Assembly: GCA_024763595.1 (NCBI GenBank)
Contig: JANTFK010000079.1
Span: 1 to 10,298 of the forward strand
Reading direction: 5' to 3'
DNA from: Bacteroidales bacterium
GTDB lineage: Bacteria; Bacteroidota; Bacteroidia; Bacteroidales; GCA-2748055
DNA: 10,298 nt
Positions 1 through 7,435 of this stretch are shown in pieces. Each line of letters starts with the position of its first letter. Within the stretch, counting starts at the first letter, position 1. Under the pieces are notes generated by a model that saw only the letters and a list, made by a program, of their open reading frames with translations, ran no database searches and was not told the DNA's origin. A program made the translations under genes and the position numbers.

Positions 1-2
1 TT

Positions 3-59
3 CCCAAATCGGTAGCCGATCAGCTAGAAATTCATGAAAAAAATCAACAAGCCGAATGA
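3..59 (+). CDS. possible C-terminal fragment of a gene entering from the left edge
   Basis: One plus-strand frame is open from the window edge to a TGA at 57-59 and would encode 18 residues, PKSVADQLEIHEKNQQAE. The composition (charged, Gln-rich, amphipathic) is what a hydrophilic protein tail often looks like. The other two plus frames stop at base 15 and at base 36. No family can be assigned from so short a piece. If real, this gene converges on the efflux operon, whose last stop codon is at 151-153. It could equally be chance open frame, since 18 codons without a stop is not significant. Confidence 0.3.
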   Translation, partial: PKSVADQLEIHEKNQQAE

Positions 60-93
60 AAGGTCAAACCGAATTTAATAATCGCTCAATTTA

Positions 94-115
94 GGTAATA
101 AGAAGTCAGATTACC
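94..115. repeat. 6-bp inverted repeat in the 60-150 intergenic stretch
   Basis: GGTAAT (94-99) and ATTACC (110-115) are perfect reverse complements around a 10-base loop. The element sits between the possible plus-strand gene end at 59 and the end of the TolC-like gene at 151, so a shared transcript-end structure is conceivable. The stem is weak and no T-tract follows on either strand, so it is not a convincing intrinsic terminator. Confidence 0.25.
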
Positions 116-150
116 GCGTAAATGATAGAATTACGGGGTTCAAAAAAATT

Positions 151-1476
151 TCATTTCGGGGTTACAGGTATCTGTGATACTCCAGGGGCATATCCCAGGA
201 AGCCCCCGGTAATACGGGTTAACTGGGTTTTCGAGCTGATCAGGTTATAAACGGCCTGGAGCCTGCGCAGGGATACATTCAGGTAGATAAGCTGGATATC
301 CCTGTAATTGAATGAGTTGATCACCCCTGATTTGTATTTCTCTTGGGAAATAGTGAGGTTAAGCTCCGCAGCTTTCAGGTTCTCTTCAGAGACGTTGAGC
401 AGTTCCAGCCGTACATTGTGATAATCAAAGAGATTGAAAAGCTCATTGGTCAGCGCATGTTCCATTTGCCTGCTCTCTACCCTGGCCACCTCTTCATTGA
501 TACGGGCGATCTCCACAGATCTTTTGCGAACCCCCGCACTGTATATATCATAAGAGAGGCGGATATTCCCGTAGGGAGCCAGGGTTTCTGTATTCAGGCG
601 CTGGCCCCCGCCTGACCCGGTCCATGTGTGTCCGTAATCCATCCCTGCCCCCAGGGAGAGTGTGGGATAGTAGGTTGTTTTTTTCAGCGAGGTTTCATTC
701 TCCTGCAACAACAGATGGATATACTGGTTCCTGAGGGTCTGGTTACTGGATTTCATTTTTTTCAGGAGGTCGGCCAGGATATAGTCCGATGTATCTGCCT
801 TAAAAGGCTCATTAAATTCCCAGGTTCTCGAGGAGGCCTCTCCCATCAAAAAGTTCAGGTTACGCACGGCATTTCGTACCACGACCTCCTGGTTCAAAAA
901 ATTGGCTTTATCTGTGAGGTATACATTTTGCGCCTGAAGCACATTATAGGTAACAGATCCACCCAGCGATTGTTTTTTTTGTTCATACCGGTAGCGGTCA
1001 TCTGAAAGATCCATAACGGTTTTCAGCACTTTCAGCTGCTCCTGCTGTAACAGTACCTGGTAGTATCCAAGGATAACATCCTCAATGGTTGATTCCACCA
1101 GTACCGTCAGCTTTCCGGAGGATAACTCTTCCAGGTTTTCAAGTTTTGATTTGGTGATATTGACCCTGAATCCGTCAAATAACAACCAATTCAACCCCAC
1201 TCCTGCCGATAACCTGTTGGTATATATGCTGTTATTCAGTTCATAGCTGTTGTTATCAGAAGCATCGAATCCAATGGTCGGGTAACGTCCGGCACTACCC
1301 CAGTTATTGTTAATCATTGCTACCTCCCGGTCTGCCCTGGAGATGATCAGCCCATAATTATTCTCAAGCGCCTTTTCCAGTGCTGCTGAGAGATTAAGGA
1401 GAGGCTCCTGTGCAAGAGCACCGGTAAACAGAAACAACAGGATCAGGAGATATTGTGATTTTTTCAAATATTTCAT
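151..1476 (-). CDS. TolC-family outer membrane efflux protein
   Basis: This is the outer membrane channel of the tripartite pump encoded here: TolC-family proteins trimerise into a beta-barrel plus a long periplasmic alpha-barrel that carries substrate out. From the ATG at 1476 the product is 441 residues, normal for the family. It begins with Lys residues, a hydrophobic core and an Ala-Leu-Ala cleavage site, giving a mature N-terminus at about Gln23. Two long helical repeats follow (about 25-215 and 225-430). The second carries the typical pattern of a YYPTLSLGAG strand, a later LSYDIYSAG strand, and a helix with AELNLTISQEKYKSGVINSFNYRD. A start six bases upstream (TTG, 1482) is open, but the ATG is preferred because it begins the signal peptide directly. 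The ATG lies 9 bases after the permease stop, so translation is probably coupled. No lipobox is present. The substrate cannot be deduced. Confidence 0.93.
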   Translation of the reverse strand: MKYLKKSQYLLILLFLFTGALAQEPLLNLSAALEKALENNYGLIISRADREVAMINNNWGSAGRYPTIGFDASDNNSYELNNSIYTNRLSAGVGLNWLLFDGFRVNITKSKLENLEELSSGKLTVLVESTIEDVILGYYQVLLQQEQLKVLKTVMDLSDDRYRYEQKKQSLGGSVTYNVLQAQNVYLTDKANFLNQEVVVRNAVRNLNFLMGEASSRTWEFNEPFKADTSDYILADLLKKMKSSNQTLRNQYIHLLLQENETSLKKTTYYPTLSLGAGMDYGHTWTGSGGGQRLNTETLAPYGNIRLSYDIYSAGVRKRSVEIARINEEVARVESRQMEHALTNELFNLFDYHNVRLELLNVSEENLKAAELNLTISQEKYKSGVINSFNYRDIQLIYLNVSLRRLQAVYNLISSKTQLTRITGGFLGYAPGVSQIPVTPK

Positions 1477-1485
1477 GGCCAATGC

Positions 1486-4400
1486 TTATTGTTCTGATTC
1501 GAATTTCAGTTTTCGCTTGTGTTGAATAATGGCGGTCTCGACCTCTTCCCGGTTAGGCTTTGTACCGGTCCACAGGTAGCGGAAATAGACCCTGGCATCA
1601 TTCAGCAACATGATCAGGACAGGAAAGAAGATCAGGATAAAGATGGTGCCCAGGGCAACTCCGTAAGCCAGGCTGATGGCCATGGGAATCAGGAATTGTG
1701 CCTGGACGCTTTTTTCAAAAAGCATTGGAAACAGGCCAATGGATGTGGTAAGGGATGTGAGGATAATGGGGCGCAACCTCACTTTTCCGGCTTCCTTGAC
1801 GGCATCTGTTACACTCATCCCTTCGATCAGCAGGTTATCAAATTTGGAATAGTAGACGATGGCATCATTGATGATCACGCCGGTCAGTGCCACTGCACCC
1901 CACATACTCATGATGGAGAGGGGCATGCCGTGCAGGCCGTGTCCCCATGCCACACCCAGCAGCGAAACCGGGATCATCAAAATAATGATAAAGGCTTTGG
2001 GAACACTGCGAAAATGAAGCACCAGGATCATGAAGATCAGGGCAAATGCATACATGTAATATTGTCCTGCCTTGCCCATTGCCTCCTTGCTGTATTTTTG
2101 TTGTCCCTGGTACATAACCCGGATCCCTGCAAATTGTGATTTTAGTTCGGGAATAATCTCCCTGGTGATCTGATCCAGGATCTCGGGTACCGGGGCCAGT
2201 GGATCCATTGTCTCTGCCTCCACCCTGATCTCTCGTGACCCGTTGAAACGGTTAATGGCCACAGGCCCCCGTTCCATATGGTAATCGACAAGTTCTGTAA
2301 GGGGAAACTCGCCCCGGGGAGTTTTGATTTTCATATTTTCCATCTGTCCCAGGGTCTTCCGGTCCGATTTGGGATAGCGGACCCATATGCGAAGTTCGTC
2401 GCGCCCCTCCTGAAGCCGCTGGGCCTGTGCACCATAAAAACCCTGGCGAACCTGGCGTGCAATAGTGGTTTCATCCAGTCCAAGGAAATAGGCCCGGGGT
2501 TTCAGATCAAGCCGGATCTCCTGCTTTCCGAGGGCGATATTTTCATTGACGTTTTTCAACTGGGGCAGTTCGTTTAGCCGGGCAATCATAAAGTTTTTCG
2601 CCTCTTCCAGTTCATGCATATTTTTTGACATAAGTCCGATGGAAACAGGGGCACCCCACCGGTGACGCCCTCCAACGGTAAATTTGCTGGCTTCCGGTAC
2701 ACGTCCGATCTTCCGGGTTACCTTGCTGGCGATGTCCCCGCCCGAAAGGGGATAGCCTTCCAGGTCCACCGGGTAAACATAAATACTTCCTGCATGTGCA
2801 CCACGCTCCTGTCCGTTAAAGGCACTTCCCAGTCGTTTACTGGTTCGTTCAATGATATCATGGTCCAGGCCAAGTTCTTCAACAATATCATCATTGACCT
2901 CCCAGATGGCCTTTTCAAACTTATCCAGGAAATCCAGGGTTTGTTTTTCCCCGTCCCCGGGGGTGAATGCCACATTCAGGGTAAAAGAATCAAAGTCTAT
3001 CATGGGAAAGAAGGTATTTTTAATATGCCCGCCCATAAAGAGTCCCACAGTGATAAGCACCAGGGCGATGGGAAAACTGAGGGCAATATACCGCCACTTC
3101 ACCAGCCAGTTGAGAAAGTAATGATAGACCCGTTCCCGCAACCAGACAATGAAACCTTCAAAATATTTTCTGATGCCCTGGTTTTTGGCCGCCAGGCTTT
3201 TTCTGCTCAATGTTTTAGCGCTTCCCAGGTGTGCAGGAAGAACCAGAAATGCTTCAAACAGGGAGAATGTGAGAGATGCAATGACTACGATAGCTACCTG
3301 CATCATCATCTCCATCCGTGTTCCCGAAAGAAAGAGCAGGGGAGAAAAAGCCACAATGGTGGTGGCCACGGAGGTCAGCACTGCAGGCAATACCTCCATG
3401 GTCCCGTCCACGGCAGCATGCATGGGGGGTTTACCGCGTTCAAACTGGAGGTAAATATTTTCAGCAATCACAATTCCGTCATCCACAAGGATCCCGACTA
3501 CCAGGATCATCCCAAAGAGCGATTGCAGGTTGATGGTGACCCCCATAAAGTGGGCGGCAATGAACATGGCCAGGAAACTGAAAGGAATCCCCCATGAGAC
3601 CCAGAGTGAAAGGCGGAAGCTGAGAAACAGGGAGAGGGCAATGATCACCAGCCCCAATCCCAGCAGTCCATTCCTGGTCAGCAGATTCAACCGGCTCTGC
3701 AAAATGTCCAGGTAGGCCCTGGAAATGATGATCTCCACGCCCAGGTTCCTGCTGTTGAACTCTTTGATATAATCCCTGGCAAACCGGGTAATTTCATCCA
3801 GGTCCTCTTCGGGAAGCTTTTCCACCCTGAGAGAAACTGAAGGCTTTCCATTTGTCCACTGCTTGTTGGATGAATCGGCAAACTTCATTTTCACTTCGGC
3901 CACATCCCGGATCCTGATATATCCTCCGTCTGCTTGTCCCCGAAGGATAATATTCCCGATCTTATTGGGGTCGGCGCTTCTTGAGCGCAACCGGATCAAA
4001 AATTCTTCACTTTCGGATTTAATCTCACCTCCGGAAATATCCTTGTTGTTATTCTGTATGGCCCTTACAAGCTGGTCAAAGGTGATATTATATCTTAATA
4101 ACTCTTCCTCTTTGATCTCAACGGAGATTTCGGGCTGGGGATAACCCGAAATGGAAATCTGGCTCATGACCCCCGAATTGAAAAAATCCTCTTCAATGCG
4201 CTGGGCATGCTTCTTGAGGGTCATCAGGTCCATGGAGTGCCCGTCCACCGGCACCAGTTCCAGCCTGAGCGCTCCGGCCATGGAGCGGTTTTTGGATACG
4301 ATGGGTCTTTCAGCGGCGGTGGGCAGGGCAGAAATACCATCAACTGCATTTTTCACCTCCTGCAATACCTCGTTGATCGGATATTCGCCGGTGGTTTCAA

Positions 4401-4680
4401 TAAGCACCCTGCTCATGTTTTCCACAGAAGTGGAGGTGATCTCTTTGATACCGATCAATCCCCTGACTGCCTCTTCAATGCGGGAAGTGACACCCTCTTC
4501 CATTTCAACGGGGGAGGCTCCCGGGTAATAGACAGATATAGAGAGAAAGCGGCTTTCGATCTCCGGGAAGAAGGACTTTTTCATGGAGATATAGCTCAAT
4601 CCCCCCGCCAGGATCACCGTTGCAATGATCAGGTTGGCATAAACCGGATACTCTACAAAACGTTCGATTAATTTTCTCAT
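1486..4680 (-). CDS. RND-family efflux permease (AcrB-like inner membrane pump)
   Basis: This is the proton-driven inner membrane pump of the operon. Its 1064 residues match the full RND length of two halves, each with six membrane segments and a large periplasmic porter loop. TM1 covers about 13-33 and is followed by FFPEIES...YYPGASPVEMEEGV, the hallmark start of the first porter loop. TM2-TM4 cover about 337-355, 357-376 and 386-405. TM4 carries the paired aspartates of the proton relay (VDDG, D400-D401, equivalent to AcrB D407/D408). The second half keeps the Arg and Thr of the relay (R968 and T975 in RLRPIILTS), but the TM10 lysine of AcrB (K940) is replaced by N938-D939 in GVIINDAIVYY. 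That replacement occurs in a broad AcrB-related subgroup. The start codon is 2 bases after the fusion-protein stop, so the genes are translationally coupled. The substrate is unknown. The metal-pump (CusA) type is possible but no methionine relay is evident to me. Confidence 0.95.
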   Translation of the reverse strand: MRKLIERFVEYPVYANLIIATVILAGGLSYISMKKSFFPEIESRFLSISVYYPGASPVEMEEGVTSRIEEAVRGLIGIKEITSTSVENMSRVLIETTGEYPINEVLQEVKNAVDGISALPTAAERPIVSKNRSMAGALRLELVPVDGHSMDLMTLKKHAQRIEEDFFNSGVMSQISISGYPQPEISVEIKEEELLRYNITFDQLVRAIQNNNKDISGGEIKSESEEFLIRLRSRSADPNKIGNIILRGQADGGYIRIRDVAEVKMKFADSSNKQWTNGKPSVSLRVEKLPEEDLDEITRFARDYIKEFNSRNLGVEIIISRAYLDILQSRLNLLTRNGLLGLGLVIIALSLFLSFRLSLWVSWGIPFSFLAMFIAAHFMGVTINLQSLFGMILVVGILVDDGIVIAENIYLQFERGKPPMHAAVDGTMEVLPAVLTSVATTIVAFSPLLFLSGTRMEMMMQVAIVVIASLTFSLFEAFLVLPAHLGSAKTLSRKSLAAKNQGIRKYFEGFIVWLRERVYHYFLNWLVKWRYIALSFPIALVLITVGLFMGGHIKNTFFPMIDFDSFTLNVAFTPGDGEKQTLDFLDKFEKAIWEVNDDIVEELGLDHDIIERTSKRLGSAFNGQERGAHAGSIYVYPVDLEGYPLSGGDIASKVTRKIGRVPEASKFTVGGRHRWGAPVSIGLMSKNMHELEEAKNFMIARLNELPQLKNVNENIALGKQEIRLDLKPRAYFLGLDETTIARQVRQGFYGAQAQRLQEGRDELRIWVRYPKSDRKTLGQMENMKIKTPRGEFPLTELVDYHMERGPVAINRFNGSREIRVEAETMDPLAPVPEILDQITREIIPELKSQFAGIRVMYQGQQKYSKEAMGKAGQYYMYAFALIFMILVLHFRSVPKAFIIILMIPVSLLGVAWGHGLHGMPLSIMSMWGAVALTGVIINDAIVYYSKFDNLLIEGMSVTDAVKEAGKVRLRPIILTSLTTSIGLFPMLFEKSVQAQFLIPMAISLAYGVALGTIFILIFFPVLIMLLNDARVYFRYLWTGTKPNREEVETAIIQHKRKLKFESEQ

Positions 4681-4682
4681 CC

Positions 4683-5915
4683 TTACTCGGTTTTGCGTTG
4701 GCCCTTTTTCTCAGGCTTTTCCTGCTTTCTGGCTTCGCTACCGGGATAAGGGTCCGGTCTTTTTCCCCTGCGCTGATCCGGTTGTGATTTATTTATCTGA
4801 ACCAGGGTGCCTTCGGCAACATTGATCAGTTGCTGCAGCACAAGGGTATCACCTTCGGAAGGCCCGTTGAATAACAGTGTACTTTCGTTGACCTTGACAA
4901 TATGGATCTTTTCTTTGGCCAGACGTCCGGACCGGACGATAAATACCTCGTCAGTATTGAAAACTGCGTTTCTGGGCATCTCCATAACCCCCTCAATGGG
5001 CCTTCCCGGGAAATCAGCTACCAGGTATTCACCCGTAAGCAGCGGTTGTTTGCTGTTGTTGGGTATCCGTATGAAAATGGTTTGTGACTGGGTGTTTTCA
5101 TCCACAAACTGGCCTTTGCGTATCACTTTTCCCTGCCAGGTGAGTGACCGTTTTTCGGATGTGACAATCACCGGATCGCCCAGTTTAACCCATTCGGCAT
5201 CACTTCTTTCAAGCGGTACCTCCAGCTCCAGTTCATCGGTACGGATGGCCCTGGCCACCCTGCCACCGGTATTGGTAAAAGCACCCAGCTCCATATAGAC
5301 CTCTTTATAGGTTCCGTTAAAGGGGGCCCTTACCGTTCTTCGTTCGAGCTGCAGTTCATCCCGTTGTATATTGTAATATTCACTGATCACGTTCCTGCTG
5401 GCCAGGAAGATCTTCAGTTGATTGTCTTTAATTTCCGGGATGGGCGGCAGGGGCCGGTCAACTTTAATAGAGGTAAAGAATTTGTTGAATGCTTCTTCGT
5501 GTTCCGGATAATCGATTGCAAGATCCGGCAATATATTTGCTAATATATTCTGATACTGACTTTTACGAGCTTTTAATGAAAGTATTGCTTCATCAGGATA
5601 GATCACAAATAATTTATCCCCTTTTTTAAAACAGGAACCTTTTTTAAGCGACCTGTTGCCGGCCTCAATTCTTCCGGATGCCTCAGCTACAATATCTACC
5701 TCTGAAACGGATGATAATCTGCCTGGAGCAGATACCGGTGAGGCCATACTGCCATATAATATGGGTGCTGTTTTGACAAACCTGCGTGCCTCCACGAACC
5801 GGTGTGCCGGTGGCGGCTCTTTCTGGGCAATGAGGAACCGCATTAAACCATAGGCCACCAGCAGGATAAATGCAACACTGATAACAATGACAATTCTTCT
5901 GTCTATTTTTCTCAT
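4683..5915 (-). CDS. efflux membrane fusion protein (HlyD/AcrA family periplasmic adaptor)
   Basis: This adaptor links the RND pump to the TolC-like channel. From the ATG at 5915 it has 410 residues. There is a short basic cytoplasmic N-terminus, one membrane anchor (about 8-30, no lipobox), and a split lipoyl domain: first half about 71-108 with GRIEAGNRSLKKG, second half about 193-212 with RTVRAPFNGTY. A short helical hairpin (112-192) is interrupted by a proline run (PLPPIP, 155-160). Beta-barrel and membrane-proximal domains follow (about 225-376). The last ~33 residues are rich in Lys, Arg, Glu and Pro and look disordered. An in-frame ATG at 5963 exists, but a TAnnTTTG box at 5944-5951 lies between the two candidates, so the transcript should begin downstream of 5963. 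The first residues after the inner ATG are also a classic Lys/Arg-then-hydrophobic anchor. It is the first gene of the operon. Confidence 0.9.
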   Translation of the reverse strand: MRKIDRRIVIVISVAFILLVAYGLMRFLIAQKEPPPAHRFVEARRFVKTAPILYGSMASPVSAPGRLSSVSEVDIVAEASGRIEAGNRSLKKGSCFKKGDKLFVIYPDEAILSLKARKSQYQNILANILPDLAIDYPEHEEAFNKFFTSIKVDRPLPPIPEIKDNQLKIFLASRNVISEYYNIQRDELQLERRTVRAPFNGTYKEVYMELGAFTNTGGRVARAIRTDELELEVPLERSDAEWVKLGDPVIVTSEKRSLTWQGKVIRKGQFVDENTQSQTIFIRIPNNSKQPLLTGEYLVADFPGRPIEGVMEMPRNAVFNTDEVFIVRSGRLAKEKIHIVKVNESTLLFNGPSEGDTLVLQQLINVAEGTLVQINKSQPDQRRGKRPDPYPGSEARKQEKPEKKGQRKTE

Positions 5916-5943
5916 TTTGTGTAAATCATAAAAACATGTGGCG

Positions 5944-5951
5944 CAAAGATA
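5944..5951 (-). promoter_or_regulatory. -7 box of the efflux operon promoter
   Basis: On the minus strand this reads TATCTTTG, a full match to the Bacteroidota -7 consensus TAnnTTTG. It would place the transcription start near 5937-5940 and give a leader of about 22-25 bases before the ATG at 5915. No clear TTG is present at the -33 distance, so the promoter may be weak or activator-dependent. The wider gap 5916-6098 shows no other gene and no convincing terminator for mtaB, so some read-through from mtaB into the operon is possible. Confidence 0.6.
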
Positions 5952-6098
5952 GCATTTAGACATAGAACTGGGGGAAAGGTTTAAATGCCAACAGCATCAA
6001 CAATAGATTTTATGAGCCGCCGTTATATTAGGGTAAGAATCAGGCCAGCATCAGACTACTTGAAAAGTATGGATTAAAACGCTGAATTAACCGATAGT

Positions 6099-7382
6099 TC
6101 ACAAGACTGTTCCCCTCATAAAAGGTTCGACGGATCTATCCACTGCAACCAGTTTCACTTCCCGGAACCTGTTCCTGGCAGCATCGGAAGCTTCAAATTT
6201 GACGGGCAGGTAATGTTCACCATATCCACTGGCCATACGCTCTTTGTTCACCTTTTCAATCAGAACCCGCTGGGATTTCCCAATCATAGATTTCATATAA
6301 TAAAGCCGGTTTTCTTCCGAGATTCCCCTGATCACCTCACTTCTTTCGGTTTTGATCCGTTCCGTTAGCTGATCCTCCATCCTGTCGGCCCGGGTTCCTT
6401 TCCTCCGGGAGTACCTGAATGTATGAATATGACTGAAGCGGGCCTCCCTGACTACACGAACCGTTTCATTGAAATCCTGTGCAGATTCTCCGGGGAACCC
6501 TACGATCACATCGGTGGTGAAATTAAAATCGGGAATATTGTTGCGAAATGTTTCGACGATCTCCATAAAAGAACGGGTTGTATACATCCGGCGCATCTTC
6601 CGAAGAATGGGATCGGATCCGCTCTGTATGCAAAGGTGCAGATGGGGTGTCATTTTGGGATGCCGGAACAGGCGGTGGAATCCGGGACCAAAACCGTCCG
6701 GCTCCAGCGATGAGATCCTCACCCTGAAATCGCCCTCCAGTTCAATCACTTTTTCCAGGGCACATTCAAAGTTACAGGAACCCTGGTTGTACCGTCCAAT
6801 ATTCACACCCGTGATCACAATCTCCTTAAAACCGTTATCCACCACCTTTTTCACATTATCCAGGATCTTGTCCAGTGGTCGGCTCACTGCTCTTCCCCGT
6901 ACAGAAGGCACAATACAATAGGTACAGAACTGATCGCAACCATCCTGGATCTTAATGGAGGTGCGTGTATGCAGGCTCTTCTCAACTGTCTCGAAACCAA
7001 ATCTGTCCCCGGTATAGGTCCCGGGATCAACGATTTCTCCTTTAAAATGGGCATCTACCAGAGATACGATCTGGCTTTTTCGTTCATTATCCACCACATA
7101 GGCTATTTTCCCGTCCTTCTCCAGCTGCTCATGGTAGTGGTTGGCCATGCAACCGGTGACCACCACCAATCCTCCCGGATTTTTCCGTACGGCCTGGTTG
7201 ATGGTATTTCTTGATTTCTGGTCACTCTGGTTGGTTACCGTACATGTATTGATCACGGTGATGTCTGCAGGTCGGGAATAGTCCACTACCTGGTACCCGG
7301 CATTGTGAAAACGGGTAACCAGTGCATCTGTTTCATACTGGTTTAAACGGCAACCCAGTGTTTTAAAAGAGACCTTCTTCAT
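6099..7382 (-). CDS. mtaB: tRNA t6A37 methylthiotransferase MtaB
   Basis: MtaB-type enzymes attach a methylthio group to C2 of N6-threonylcarbamoyladenosine at position 37 of certain tRNAs, next to the anticodon, in the cytoplasm. The protein has 427 residues, normal for the group. The N-terminal MTTase domain has C11 (in KTLGCRLNQYETD), C47 (NTCTV) and C78 (TGCM), which bind the auxiliary 4Fe-4S cluster. The radical-SAM domain has the CxxxCxxC motif C149-C153-C156 (DGCDQFCTYC), followed by the usual IVPSVRGRAVSR and the LHLCIQSGSD strand. A C-terminal TRAM-like RNA-binding region covers about 362-427. The TLGCRLNQYET form of the N-terminal motif points to the MtaB (YqeV) branch rather than MiaB or RimO. 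The start at 7382 is forced: C11 must be included and no other in-frame start lies upstream before a stop. The promoter sits immediately upstream, leaving almost no leader. Confidence 0.93.
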   Translation of the reverse strand: MKKVSFKTLGCRLNQYETDALVTRFHNAGYQVVDYSRPADITVINTCTVTNQSDQKSRNTINQAVRKNPGGLVVVTGCMANHYHEQLEKDGKIAYVVDNERKSQIVSLVDAHFKGEIVDPGTYTGDRFGFETVEKSLHTRTSIKIQDGCDQFCTYCIVPSVRGRAVSRPLDKILDNVKKVVDNGFKEIVITGVNIGRYNQGSCNFECALEKVIELEGDFRVRISSLEPDGFGPGFHRLFRHPKMTPHLHLCIQSGSDPILRKMRRMYTTRSFMEIVETFRNNIPDFNFTTDVIVGFPGESAQDFNETVRVVREARFSHIHTFRYSRRKGTRADRMEDQLTERIKTERSEVIRGISEENRLYYMKSMIGKSQRVLIEKVNKERMASGYGEHYLPVKFEASDAARNRFREVKLVAVDRSVEPFMRGTVL

Positions 7383-7387
7383 GGTTG

Positions 7388-7416
7388 CAAAGTTAAAATT
7401 TCTATATTGTGTGCAA
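7388..7416 (-). promoter_or_regulatory. mtaB promoter (-33 TTG and -7 TAACTTTG)
   Basis: On the minus strand, TTG (7416-7414), an 18-base spacer and TAACTTTG (7395-7388) match the Bacteroidota promoter pattern TTG-N(about 19)-TAnnTTTG. This is the best promoter in the window. Only five bases (CAACC) separate the box from the mtaB ATG at 7382. The predicted transcription start therefore falls at or within one or two bases of the start codon. Confidence 0.7.
7403..7410 (+). promoter_or_regulatory. candidate -7 box for the sulfatase gene
   Basis: TATATTGT resembles the Bacteroidota -7 box TAnnTTTG with one T missing. A TTG at 7385-7387 is upstream, but the 15-base spacer is short. If used, transcription would start near 7415 and leave about 20 bases before the sulfatase ATG at 7436. 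The element lies inside the spacer of the opposing mtaB promoter, so the two could not be occupied at the same time. A small dyad, GTGC-AA-GCAC (7411-7420), covers the predicted start and the mtaB -33 TTG. Confidence 0.35.
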
Positions 7417-7435
7417 GCACGTTAAACTATGCGCA

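Noticed and set aside
8..20. ATCGG-TAG-CCGAT inverted repeat at the left edge
   Set aside because: Five-base arms with no T-tract, and it falls inside the possible coding tail at 3-59.
134..163. Repeated CGGGGTT (134-140 and 157-163) at the end of the TolC-like gene
   Set aside because: Only seven bases, one copy partly within coding sequence; no symmetry or further copies to suggest an attachment site or insertion scar.
143..180. Possible intrinsic terminator for the efflux operon: GTATC-TGT-GATAC (168-180) plus the A/T run at 143-150
   Set aside because: The stem has only five base pairs, lies within the coding end, and is 17 bases away from the T-tract on the minus strand, too far for a standard terminator.
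2662..3597. A 311-codon plus-strand open frame antisense to the RND permease, with several other long antisense frames at 1519-2139 and 3149-4671
   Set aside because: The translations are rich in His, Gln, Gly and Cys with no recognisable domain, and they lie fully opposite a gene with clear family motifs. They are by-products of the permease's codon use.
5916..5963. A 16-residue N-terminal extension of the fusion protein (MSKCYLCATC...)
   Set aside because: The TAnnTTTG box at 5944-5951 lies inside it, so the transcript should start downstream of the ATG at 5963. The extension would also put an odd Cys-rich stretch before a normal membrane anchor.
6057..6069. TACTT-GAA-AAGTA hairpin after mtaB
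   Set aside because: Five AT-rich pairs with no following T-tract; expected by chance in a 183-base gap.
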